Assembly (NCBI GenBank): GCA_000482145.1
Contig: AUXH01000094.1
Span: 1 to 42,540 of the forward strand
DNA: 42,540 nucleotides
Direction of reading: 5' to 3'
From: Strigomonas culicis
Taxonomy: Eukaryota; Euglenozoa; Kinetoplastea; Trypanosomatida; Trypanosomatidae
A program made the position numbers and the translations under genes. Below the pieces are notes generated by a model that ran no database searches, was not told the DNA's origin, and worked only from the letters and a program-made list of their open reading frames with translations. This document shows positions 28,801 to 39,600 of this stretch, in pieces. Each line of letters starts with the position of its first letter. Position 1 is the first letter of the stretch.

Positions 28801-29481
28801 TGTCGATCGAGAAAGCAAAAGAGACCACGGTGGCCTCGTCGTCGTACGCCGGTTTGTACACCGGGAAGAGCCAGCCGCCTCCGAGTGGTCCTAGCGGCTC
28901 GGTGAAGGCGGCGACGAGTAGTAAGAACCCAACACGGACGCGGAGGACCAGCGGGCGCCCCGCACCCTCGTCCTCCACAGCCATCCACCACATGCCTCCG
29001 GCGTGCACGGATGCTAAAGACGATGATGTGTACGCGTACTATCGGCAGCTGCTTTCACTTTCGGTGAACACCGCGGACCCGACCGGGGCCAGCCTCGCCC
29101 TGCTGCCGGCCGCCACCCGCATCCATCCAGCGGACGGCAACCCACTCGATTATGAAGAGAACAACAAACGGAGCCAGCAGGTGCTGTACCAGCTGGAGAA
29201 GGCACTGCAGCAGGAGTACTACCAGAACGCCATCTCGACGACCACGCAGGCCTCCGCCGAGCCGCACAGCCCGGCGCTGCGGCTGCGGCCGACGTGCGCG
29301 ACGTGTGGCCCTGCGACGGTGGAAGAACACGCACTATTGGGTCTGCTCTCGATGACGGAGCAGCAGCAGCAGCAGCAGCAGCAACAGGATGCGCCCACAC
29401 GCCAGCGCCGCACCGTCCAGCGCCGCGTACGCCAAGACCTCTACGAGCCGCGACGTACGCAGCGTCCCGCCGCGGCGGGTG

Positions 29482-29518
<37 letters not shown>

Positions 29519-31532
29519 CTTCACGCCGACGATCGCCGCCTTCTGTGCGGAACAGCAGCAGCACTGCATCCGCGCCGAGGCGCTCGCGCGCCTGCGGCTG
29601 TGTGCGCTCGCGCAGGTGGAGTGGGTGCGGGTGCCGCTCCACGACACCGCCGGGGAGCGCAGCAGCGGGCAGGACGGTGCTGGGGTCGACCCCACGCCCG
29701 CCGAGGCGGATGCAGCCAGCCACGACCAGCGTGGCACCGACAGTGTCTCCAGCGACGGCAGGGCGCACGATAGCGATGAGAGTGTGGGCGCCACGTCGAA
29801 TCGAAACAGCGTCGAGTTGCACTTTTCCTCCTCGCTGTCCTTCGTGGCCCACACGGATGAGAGAGACCACTCGCCACCCCCTCCTCACGAGGAGGACGCT
29901 GACACGAGCCGTGCGGCCGCAGCACCGCGGGAGGCGTCGTCGGAGGCATTTCAAAAAGAGGACGAAGACGCAGCGGACCGATATGCGGACAGCACTGCGA
30001 GCAGTCCGTCGGAGCGCTGCTCCGACGTGGCAGCGGATGCGGCGGCGGGGCCTCCAGACAGCGCCTCCACGACACCCCATGGAGAGGAAGAGCGTGCCGC
30101 TGCCACCGAGACCGATGCCGACGCGGCTGTGGAAGCACGGCAGCCAGAAGTGGAAGTGCGGGGGGCAGCCACGGTGCCGGGTGCCGCGCCCGAGCCGCCA
30201 CAGGCGCCGACGACGCCCCCCGCAGAGAACGCCAACACGACCACGCCTACGGCTGGGAGCGATGGGGACGAGGAGGATAAGATGCACAGCAATGGTGATG
30301 CGGGAGAAGAGGAGGTGGTTGCGTTTAACGCGGACACGGACAGCCTCTCTTTTCACTTCTCCGACGCGGATGACGACGCCGCATCGGTGGCGACGCCGGA
30401 AGAACCTCAGGAACAGCCGACAGAGGAGGCAGACGCGGGCGACACACCGCCGCCCGAGCTGCCGCAGGCACCGGCCGTAGCAGCGCGGGAAATGGCTCTG
30501 GACGCTGAGACACCGTCGGAAGAATCCAGCCCAAGAACTCCTCAAGATAATAATAGTATTAATAAGGATCGTGTGAACGATGAGGCAGAGCTGGAGGAGG
30601 CGGCGGGTGCCGCCGACGATGGGCTCGTTCTCACAAGCGCGGAGGACGAACCGGGCGTTCTGGAATCACATTCACAGGAAAACAGCAGTGATAATAATAA
30701 CAATCATCATCATCATAATATGAGTGATAGTGTCCGTGACAGCACGGACAGAGCAAACGACGCGGAAGCAGAGGCGGGAAATGACAGCAGTAGCAGCACG
30801 ACCAAGCCCAAACTCAAAAAGCGGGTTTCCTTCAACCTCGACCGTCAGGAGGAAGAACCAGCGACACCGCCGCAGGAGCCGGCAACGCCGCCGGCTCAAC
30901 CCGCAGACGCCACCACAGCGCACCCTTCCACGGAGACGCCACCGCCCACGACGCCGACCGCAGCGGCGGATACGTCGGCCGTGGCATCCGCGGCCGCGCT
31001 CTCGCCCGACACCGCGACCGGACTGTGGGATAAGCTCAACAAGCTGGACGCACTGCTCCTGCATAAGTTCCCAGACCTGTTTGAGCGCGGCAGCGGGCCG
31101 GATGGCTACCCCACCGCCGTCCGGCGGCGCTCTCCATCGCCGTCGGAGGCGGCGCGCGTGAGTCCGTCGCCTGCTGCCACTGCCGGCGGTGTGCAGGACG
31201 ACGATGGGGCGCCCGCCGGGGCCTCCCTGCGCGACAAGTACGCCCATCTGCTGCCCTCCGCCTCGCTTCTCTCGTCGGCCGCGCTCGCCGCCTATCTGCG
31301 GCAGCAGGCGGCGGCCACCGCGGCGATTCACCAGCTGCAGGAGGGGCACCGCTACAGACAGCCACGGTTCACGGCGAGTGCGCCGGAGTCGCCAGGGAGG
31401 CTTTCTGTGGAGCCGTCCGCGGTGAACTCGCCCTCACCCATGCCACACATTCCTACCATCGATGCGGTGACGGATAATAATAATACAGAGTGGTATACAG
31501 CAAATAAAAATGACGCAGGCGATTGGTTCTAG
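25857..31532 (+). CDS. Large disordered protein with short linear motifs, including a PP1-docking RVSF
   Basis: A 1891-residue protein of unknown family, mostly disordered and rich in Ser, Ala, Glu, Asp, Asn and Gln. Visible elements: an Asn tract at residues 31-43; paired basic amphipathic segments at about 326-350 and 374-402 (SSLKQKFLQLFGGGKKHK and NSITKFFQQFSSYIKKK); a His/Arg/Asp-rich charged zone near 660-730; a likely folded helix pair at about 792-837 (YAELAALLPVYFEHLTHAQR, then YLLKEIDKREY); a coiled coil at about 913-945; a poly-Gln near 29359-29386; and an acidic half from about 1300. A KKRVSFNLD segment (RVSF at 1656-1659) fits the docking motif for protein phosphatase 1. Four copies of a motif S-[ILV]-x-[FL]-x-F-[ST] occur at residues 8, 607, 1318 and 1496. 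It may be a scaffold; its cellular location cannot be read from the sequence. Confidence 0.8.
25947..25985 (+). repeat. Asn-coding AAT/AAC tract
   Basis: Thirteen consecutive Asn codons, one AAC and the rest AAT, near the N-terminus of the 1891-residue protein. A second Asn stretch lies at about 26572-26600. Confidence 0.85.
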
Positions 31533-31850
31533 ATTTAATACGTACAACACGTTTGCTTATTTTTGTTTTTTTCTTTTTTTTTCTCTTGTATTGTACTGTT
31601 TGTATTCACCTACATTTATGACATCATTTATCTATTTGTATTATTATTGTTACCATTGCTGCATATATATATATACATTTGTATACTCTTACATGTACTT
31701 GTACTTACTACAACAGACGCTGTTATGCGGCCCCGCATACTACTCCAATAAACCCGAAAAAGATGAAATGACAAGACGACAGAATGAAAAAAAAAACTGC
31801 TATTGTAATAATAGTGCCATCAATGTACTTTTATTAATTGTGAACTTGCC

Positions 31851-31883
31851 GTCTCTTTCTATCTTCGATTCTTTTTTTTTTAG
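31851..31883 (+). promoter_or_regulatory. Predicted trans-splice acceptor for the MGC protein gene
   Basis: A C/T tract ending in nine or more T is followed at once by AG at 31882-31883. The 5' UTR would be about 190 bases and would include the palindrome at 31939-31956. Confidence 0.55.
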
Positions 31884-31938
31884 TAATCACTTCTCTTGGT
31901 AATTTGTGGTAGGATAGGTTTTCTCCACGTACACACAG

Positions 31939-31956
31939 CCATCTATATATAGATGG
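31939..31956. other. Perfect 18-base palindrome
   Basis: CCATCTATATATAGATGG reads the same on both strands. It lies in the predicted 5' UTR of the MGC protein gene, where it could form a weak AU-rich hairpin in RNA. Confidence 0.6.
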
Positions 31957-32074
31957 ACCTGTAAGAATCTATTCCTGCTGCAACGATACACCCACCACAA
32001 AAACACGAGTACTTCCACAATTTAATAATTAAATTAGAAAACAGAATAAGAATAAAAAAAGAGAGAGTAGAGGT

Positions 32075-33157
32075 ATGGGCTGCGACAACAGCAAGGCCCG
32101 CACCAAAGACAGCCGTGCGCGCAGGCACACCCTCACCGCCTCAACGACCGATGCACCGCCCGCACACGACACGCGAACCGTGGAGGAAGTATTCCTGCTG
32201 CTGGCCGGCGCGAGCGCGCAGGCCATCGCAGACCACTCACACGACACCGCCGCCACGCGAAAACGGCGAGACAGCGCGTGCGTCGAGGTGTTTCAGAAAA
32301 GCGCCAGCAGCGGCGGTGCTCGTTTGTCGGTGACCGCCACGTCGACCCCCTTCCGTCGGAACGCCCTCGCGGCACTCCTTCTCCATGAACTAGAGCGTGA
32401 GCGGCGCCGCGTGGCGACCGCGCAGGATCTTGCGCGCGCCGAGACCCCGAGCCACTGGGCAGCAGAGGCGGAGGCAGGAGCGGTGAGCCCGCCCATCAGC
32501 CCCCGCGCGCTGCAGCAGGGGCCGCCGCGCGCGGTGGCCTTCCCGGTGCGTCCGAGCGCCGGCAACGCGCTGCCGTGTAAGCGGCTGCCGCCGGCGGACT
32601 GCTTGGTGCTGCTCGACCGCGGCGCGCGGCGCGACGCGGCCGCGGCCGCGGCGTGGGAGCGCGCCTGCCCGCCGCGCCGCGACGCCTGCTTCCGCATCCA
32701 CGACATCCTCTTTACGCTCGACACCTTCACGCGCTTCGCGCAGGAGCGGCTGCAGCACGACGCGGAACGGACAGAGTGCGTCGCGCTGCCCCCCGGCGGC
32801 GACCTGCCGCCGCCGCGCGTCGATTACTTTTTGGACGCGGCGAGTGAGGCGGACAACGCCGCCCTGCAGCGTGCAATCAACGCCTACCACGACGCGCGTG
32901 TGAGTGCCGTCGCGGCCGCGCGCGTGGCGAAGGGTAGCGAGCCGACAACACCCGCGACGTCGCAGCTTCACATCCAACAAGAGGCGCCGGAGGGGCGTGA
33001 CAGAACAAAGCATCGCCGCGGCTCTGCCGCGCCAATCAAGACCGGCGAGGGCATCATTCTTCTACATGCCAACTTTGTCTTTCCCGTCGCGCACGGATAT
33101 TATCAAAAAGCGGTGTGGGATTTAGAGGTCCGCTTTGTCTTTCTTTATCAGGAGTAA
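32075..33157 (+). CDS. Small protein with predicted dual-acylated (MGC) N-terminus
   Basis: A 360-residue protein of unknown family. The N-terminus MGCDNSK has Gly2 and a Ser at position 6, matching the N-myristoylation pattern, and Cys3 could be palmitoylated. This combination places many kinetoplastid proteins on the plasma or flagellar membrane. The next 30 residues are basic and Thr-rich. A helical segment TVEEVFLLLAGASAQAI (about 35-51) follows, and a second region NALAALLLHELERERRR precedes a Pro/Ala-rich linker. Residues about 205-270 (FRIHDILFTLDTFTRFAQER) appear folded. The last 35 residues are hydrophobic and aromatic (LHANFVFPVAHGYYQ). No catalytic motif is visible. The ATG at 32075 is favoured because it creates the acylation signal. 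Confidence 0.75.
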   Translation: MGCDNSKARTKDSRARRHTLTASTTDAPPAHDTRTVEEVFLLLAGASAQAIADHSHDTAATRKRRDSACVEVFQKSASSGGARLSVTATSTPFRRNALAALLLHELERERRRVATAQDLARAETPSHWAAEAEAGAVSPPISPRALQQGPPRAVAFPVRPSAGNALPCKRLPPADCLVLLDRGARRDAAAAAAWERACPPRRDACFRIHDILFTLDTFTRFAQERLQHDAERTECVALPPGGDLPPPRVDYFLDAASEADNAALQRAINAYHDARVSAVAAARVAKGSEPTTPATSQLHIQQEAPEGRDRTKHRRGSAAPIKTGEGIILLHANFVFPVAHGYYQKAVWDLEVRFVFLYQE

Positions 33158-33641
33158 ACATGTACTTTTTTTGTTTATGGATGAACACACGGACGGATAT
33201 GTATATTATTATTTTGTTTTCTTTTTTTTTGTCGCTTTGGAATTCTTTTTTTTTTTCTGTGTATTACCAATCAAAAATGAGTTATATAATAATAAAGAGA
33301 CACACCCATATCCACACGACAAAGAAATTCTGTGATGTTTAACGTTTTTTTTTAAAAAAAAAAGGGAAAACTAAAACGAATCAATGTACTCTCTTCTTTT
33401 CTTCTCTTTTATCTCTTTGAAGCATTTTTTTTTTTGTATATTTATACATACAGACTTCGCTTTCTGTTGCAGTGAAAGCGAAAAGGGAAAAAAGTATATT
33501 ATTTTGGTTTCAATTTCTTTTGTAAAACTTGTTTGTTTGTTTTTTTTTTTAAAAAAAAAAAAACGTACTTGTCATAGATTTCACATCACATCATTTTTAT
33601 ATATACATACACATATTAATAGAAAGAAGCGAAGGAGAAAA
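33158..33641. other. Intergenic region
   Basis: Very AT-rich spacer with T runs at 33217-33228 and 33247-33258, pyrimidine tracts at 33391-33418 and 33526-33550 and an A run at 33551-33563. An ATG at 33384 is in frame with the next gene, but the intervening translation is Phe/Lys-rich and crosses these tracts, so it is treated as untranslated. Confidence 0.6.
33391..33422 (+). promoter_or_regulatory. Candidate trans-splice acceptor for the STPGR protein gene
   Basis: A T/C tract at 33391-33418 is followed by AG at 33421-33422. A second candidate is the T run at 33526-33550 with AG at 33576-33577. Either leaves the ATG at 33642 as the first sensible start. Confidence 0.45.
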
Positions 33642-36600
33642 ATGCTGGACCACCTGCTGCCAGACGCAGACGACGACGACGTGCACCTGCAGCGGAAATC
33701 CAAAAACAAGAATGCCTTTTTCTTCCACAAGGCGTCCCCCCCTCCTGCGCGCAGAGCCACCCCGCCGGCCGGGCCCCACCAGCCGCAGCCCGCGGCGACT
33801 GCCACCCCGGATGCACTGACAGACCGCATGACACGGTGGCTGCAGGACGTGGAAACGAATGGCGTCCGCGCGCCGCGAACCGCGTGGCCTGCCCGCGCGC
33901 CGCGCGTCGCAGACACCGCCGAGCGGCCGGAGGCTCCGCGAAAAGCGAACAACCAGACGCCACCGCAGCGCCGCGGGAGGGGAGGTGAGCGGTGCCCCTT
34001 ACACGGCAGCGCTCTCGCGTGGAAAGACACGCAGCGCAACAGCGACTATGATAAAACACAGTTCCTAGATGACGCGAAGCCCGACGGCCGCGCGGTGCGC
34101 GTGCGCACGCCGCTGCAGCGGCACCGCAGCCACCGCCCGCCGCAGCCGAATGCCAAACAGACCGCGACGATTGGCGCGGCGATGAAGAATGAGGTCAGCC
34201 ACATCAGCAGTGAGGGCGGGCCGTCCGTCGGCTCCCCACCACCGCCGGAGGGCGCGCTAAAAAACAAGAAGGACGAGCGCAGCTACTGCCCCTGTTGCTG
34301 CCGAGTGCATTGTCTGTGCTGTCCGACCTATACGGCCGCCGACCCCACCAAACGCAAAGCGGCGCCGCGGCGGGAACCTAAGGACGAGGCAGACGCGGAG
34401 CCCGTCGCGTCCACAAAGCAGCTGCTGCAGAAAAAGTTCAAAAAGTACTGTCAGTGCTACTGGCAGTCCTTCGCGGAGGTCGAGATATCCTTCAACCCTG
34501 CCGCGCACACGCAGGCCTGTCCCTGCAGCGGTCTCACCGCCCTCTACGAGGCCTACCTGGACGGTAAGGAAAGGGAACGGGCGGCACCGAAGTCAAAACG
34601 CGAACAAGATGGCGGCGGCGCCGCCGCGGAGAAGGTGTTGCTCCTCTACATCTCTTCCGATGAAACCGAAAAGGAGGAGGAGGATGACAGTAGCGAGGAG
34701 GAGGCACAGCGCCACGCGCAGGATCCGCAGCAGCAGCCTCCGCGTCAGCACACCACGCGCGCCCTGCCGCACGTGTACGCGGCCACCTTCGGCCGCAGCA
34801 AGCGCTCCACCGGGCTGGCAGACGCAAAGCTGTACACCTCCTGTACCCCCGCGGCCGACGCCGCCGTGCAGAAAACCAAAAAGACGGAGGAGGGAGGCGC
34901 GGCGGAGGCCGCGCCGCGCGGCCGGCCGCTCCGCCAGCCGCTGCCGGGGCCCTCCGATTACCATATCCTGCCTACCGACGCGCACAACTCGAAGCTCAAG
35001 AAGGCGCCGCAGTGTGTGTTCCCCACCGCGAAGCGGCACAACACCTTTTTATTTCGTCGCGATGGCGGCCGCAGCAGCAGCAGTAGCAGTAGCGAGGCCG
35101 CTGCCGCGGAGGCCGACGCGAGCCCGGAAGGGGCGGACGGTGCGGCCAAGGCGAAGCAGAAGAAGAAGCACTACGAGTTGGACATTGAGAAGAACACCAT
35201 GACGCGCGGCCACCACCGCCACCACACGCCGGGCCCCGCCGCGTACCACCCCACCCTCACGGTGAAGGAGGAGCTGCAGCGGCAGCGGCTGCGGCACCGC
35301 CGGCTGTACCTCCGCAAGCGCCAGAGAGGCAAAAAGCAGACGGAGGCTGGCCAGCCGCAGCGGCGCGCGGCGCACACGGCCCCCGGCGCGGACGCGGACG
35401 GGGAGGCGGCGCACTACCCTTTCAACGCGACGAGCCGCCGGCGGCTGTGCACGGACCCAACGGTGGACCAGGCAGCCGCGCTCCTGCAGAAGGAGCAGCG
35501 CCGCTTCTACGACCGCTACAACAAACGCGCGGAGGACACGAAGGAAAAGGAAGGGGAGGAGCAGAAGGTGGGTGGGACCGGCCCCGCGGCGCGGCCGCTC
35601 TCTTCCTACTACACCCCGGGGCCCGCAGACTACCGTGTGGGGGAGGCGGAGACGCAGTTCTGTTTCCGACGCGCACCGGCCTTCAGCTTCGGCAAGGCCA
35701 GCGCCGGCGGCGCCGGCCCCGCGGCTGCCCCCGAGGCCGGCGGCGTGGACGCCTCGCCGGAGAAACAGTCGGACGCGGCAGCGGAGCGGGTGGGGAAGGA
35801 GGCGCGGGATTACGCCCCGGGCCCGGCGTATTACACACTCCCGGCGGCGGGCACCGTCGGCAGCAACGGCCAGCACGCGCCCACGATGAAGCTCTCCGCG
35901 AAGGAGGCAGCGATGCTCTTCTTTCTACAGCACAAGCAGCAGCAGCGGCAGCGGCGCCGCGGGCGTAAGGCGGCGACGGTCGGTCGCCGCGCGCCGAAGA
36001 AGCCGCGCGCACTCGACGCGGCACAGCGGGCGTTGCTGCAGCGCGTCGAGCTGGAGCTCGCCGCGCAGGCGAAGCAGCGTTGCCCGGGCCCGTGGTCGTA
36101 CAACGCCGCGGATGCGAAGGACTACACCTTTCCGCAGCCGACCGCCGCGCGACTGCTCTTTCGCCCCGCGCCGCGCGCGAAGCCGCAACAGGAGGGGGAG
36201 GCGGAGGTGGACTCCGTGTTGGTGCCGCGCACCGGCACCAACGCGCGTGTCGGCCCGGGGTCCTACAACGTCGACCTCTATTATGCGCACCTTCACGCGG
36301 ACAAGGGCTTCACGTTCGGCTCCCAGCCGCGCGACCTCTTCGGACCGGAGAGGGAGGGAGCGGACGGCAGAGAAGAGGGAGAAGAGGTGGTGGAGGACGA
36401 CAGCGAAGGCAACTTGGTGATCGTCACCAAGACGGCCGCGCGGGCGCCAGGGCCAGAGACGTACGACCCCCGGTGGCCCACCTCCTCCCCGCGCAGCGCC
36501 GTGTTTGGCACCGCCGACATCCGCAAGTACTACCTCGCATATAACAGCAACAACAACAACACGGCGCTGGTCGGCCCGGGCAGCTACGACGTCGAGCGCG

Positions 36601-39600
36601 GCTATCAGTACATGCACGCCAACGAGGGGACCCATCTCCGCCCGTCGGCGGCGGCGCCCACCTTCCGCGAGCGAGAGACGATCTTCGAGGAGCTGGTACG
36701 GCGGGCGGCGGCGGACCCGACGCCGGGCCCGGTGCACTACACTGTCGACCAGCACGACCTCACGAACTACAGTCAGGCGAGCCAGGCGAAGAAGCACATC
36801 AGCAGCCTCAGCTTCTCCGCGCCGCGCTTCGGCCGCCTGGTGCAGCAGCTGCAGCCCGGCGGTGGCGGTGTCTGGGACGATGCAACGCCCGGCCCGGGGG
36901 CCTACGAGAACCTGCTCTTTTACAACCAGAACCTGCACATCAAGGGAGGCGTGCTGCCGCGCGCGCTGCGTCTGCCATCCGCCGGCGACACCGGCGCCGC
37001 CGCGGAGGACGGCGATGGAGCGAACGGGCCCGGCAGCTACGAGCCGCGGCCGCTCGCCACGGGGCCCTCGTTCAGCTTTGGCAGGGCGCCGACCGGCAAG
37101 GGTGATGATGTGGCGAACGACAACAACAATATCTTTTCGTCCGCGGCCGCGGCGGTGCCGGGGCCGGGCAGCTACGATATGCCGGCGCTACTGCCAACGC
37201 CGGCGGGCGTCACCTTCGGCACCGCGCCGCGCGCGGTGAGCGGAGATCAACTCCACCCGAACGGTGCAGAAAGGGAAGCCGACGGCGATGGAGCGAACGG
37301 GCCCGGCAGCTACGAGCCGCGGCCGCTCGCCACGGGGCCCTCGTTCAGCTTTGGCAGGGCGCCGACCGGCAAGGGCGATGATGCGGTGAATGATAACAAC
37401 AACATCTTCTCGTCCGCGACCGCGGCGGTGCCGGGGCCGGGCAGCTACGATATGCCGGCGCCGGCGCCACCGTCTGCGGGCGTCACTTTTGGCACCGCAC
37501 CGCGTGAGGCCGCGCCGCCGGCGGAGCCCGGCGTGGGCCCCGGCAGCTATGACCCCTACGCGGCGCTGGAGGAAAAGAACCGCCACCGTTTCACCTTCAC
37601 GACGGCACCGAAAGGCGGCGCGGACAACACGAAGGAAGAGATGGCGGTGGGCCCCGGCAGCTACGACGTCCTTGTCACGAGCACGGGGCAGCAGCTGTGG
37701 AAGCGACAAGCGGTTAGCTTCGGCTCCGCGGCGAAGGGCAGCGGCGGCGGCGGCGCGGCGGATGCCGATGCCGCGCAGAACGGGCCCGGCAGCTACGAGC
37801 CCAAGCCGCTCGCCACGGGGCCCTCGTTCAGCTTTGGCAAGGCGCTCAGCCACGCCGCGGATGCGAAGGACGGCGACCCATCGGCGGCGGCGGGCCCGGG
37901 GCCGGGCAGCTACGATGTGCCGGCGCCGGCGTCACCGTCTGCGGGCGTCACTTTTGGCACCGCACCGCGTGAGGCCGCGCCGCCGGCGGAGCCCGGCGTG
38001 GGCCCCGGCAGCTACGACCCCTACGCGGCGCTGGAGGAAAAGAACCGCCACCGTTTCACCTTCACGACGGCACCGAAAGGCGGCGCGGACAACACGAAGA
38101 AGAGATGGCGGTGGGCCCCGGCAGCTACGAGGTGGTGGTCACGAGCACGGGGCAGCAGCTGTGGCGGCGGCGAACCGTCATCTTCCCTCCCAGCGAACCA
38201 AAGCCTCCTCACACGGATGCCGCGGAGGGGCCGGGGCCGGGCAGCTACATGGTCGATCGTCCAGACCACCACGCGGCCCATGCGACCCGCTTCGGCACCG
38301 CCACGCGGTTTCACGACGAAGGCCATCCAAAGGCGAGCGATGTCGCGCCCGGCCCTGGCTACTACACGGTGGAGGGCTCTGGCCGCGCGCCCGCGGCAGC
38401 CTTCGGCACCGCGCCGCGCTTTGACGCGCCGGGTGTGGCATCGAAGGAGGGCGGGGATGGCGATGGCCACCAGTTGGGCCCCGGCGCGTACGACCCGTGC
38501 TACCAGCTGGTGCAGCCCCGCGGCAGCGCGCATGCCTTTCCCTCCACCACCCACGCGAGCGGCCCCGCGGCGGCGGCGGTAGAAGCAATCCCCGGCCCGG
38601 GCAGCTACGTGACGGACCGCGTGGGGGTGCCGGGCGCCGTGGTCCGCTTCAGCACCGCGCCGCGCTTCGCGGCGGCCTCGCCGCGCGACGGGGAGGCCAC
38701 GCCGGGGCCCGGCACGTACACCCTCCCCGGCCCCGCGCCGGGCCCCGGCGCCTATGACGTCACGGCGGCGGCGGCGGCGGGACGGGCGGTGTCGATCGGC
38801 CACCAAGCGCGCTTCCCGGCGAGTGAGACGGAAGCGGGCGGCGCGGCAGACCCCGTGCCGGGCCCCGGTGCCTACGACGTCACGGCGGCGGCGGCGGCGG
38901 GACGGGCGGTGTCGATCGGCCACCAAGCGCGCTTCCCGGCGAGTGAGACGGAAGCGGGCGGCGCGGCAGACCCCGTGCCGGGCCCCGGCGCCTACGACGC
39001 GCTCCTCAGCTATCAGCAGCAGCAGAAACACGTTGCCTTCTCCTTCCCGACGACGACCCACGCGACCGGGCCGCCGGGGCCGGAGGGGCCGGGGCCGGGC
39101 AGCTACGCGGTGGTGGATGCCGCCGCGCGCGGGGCGACGGCGGTGCGCATTGGCACCGCACAGCGCTTTCCGGAGGCGGGCCACCCGCGCGGCGAGACGC
39201 CAGGCCCCGGCGCGTACACGGTGCACGGGCCCGCCCCCACGCACACGGCGGCCGCCGCCGCCGCCTTCGGCACCGCGCCGCGCTTCAGCCCTTCTGCAGC
39301 GCCGCCGGATGCGGACTCAGCGGTGCCGGGGCCGGGCGCCTACCTCCCCCTCGACGACCCCGCCGCTCGCCGGGAGGCGCCCGCGGCGCGGTTCCCCACC
39401 GCCGCGCGATTTGCGGAGCCGCAGCAGCCGCAAGGTGGTGAGGCGGTGCCAGGCCCAGGCGCGTACGACGTGGCGGCGAGCGGCGGCGGCGGCGGCGGCG
39501 GGCTGCTGCTGACGATGGGCACCGCGCCGCGCTTTGCACCGGCCGCGGCGGGTGAGGGCGGGCCGGGGCCCGGCGCCTACGGCGTGGCGCCGCCCGGCGC

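Larger units (their letters stand above)
31533..32074. other. Intergenic region
   Basis: AT-rich spacer of about 540 bases with T runs, a (TA)n at 31664-31675, a pyrimidine tract at 31851-31881 and a perfect 18-base palindrome at 31939-31956. Short open frames are low-complexity Phe/Tyr/Leu translations, and no gene is supported. Confidence 0.65.

Noticed and set aside
33384..33641. N-terminal extension of the STPGR protein from the ATG at 33384
   Set aside because: It is Phe/Lys-rich, crosses poly-T and poly-A runs and has none of the coding composition that begins at 33642.
38761..39000. Direct repeats as a CRISPR array
   Set aside because: The repeats are tandem coding units without unique spacers, inside an open frame of a eukaryotic gene.
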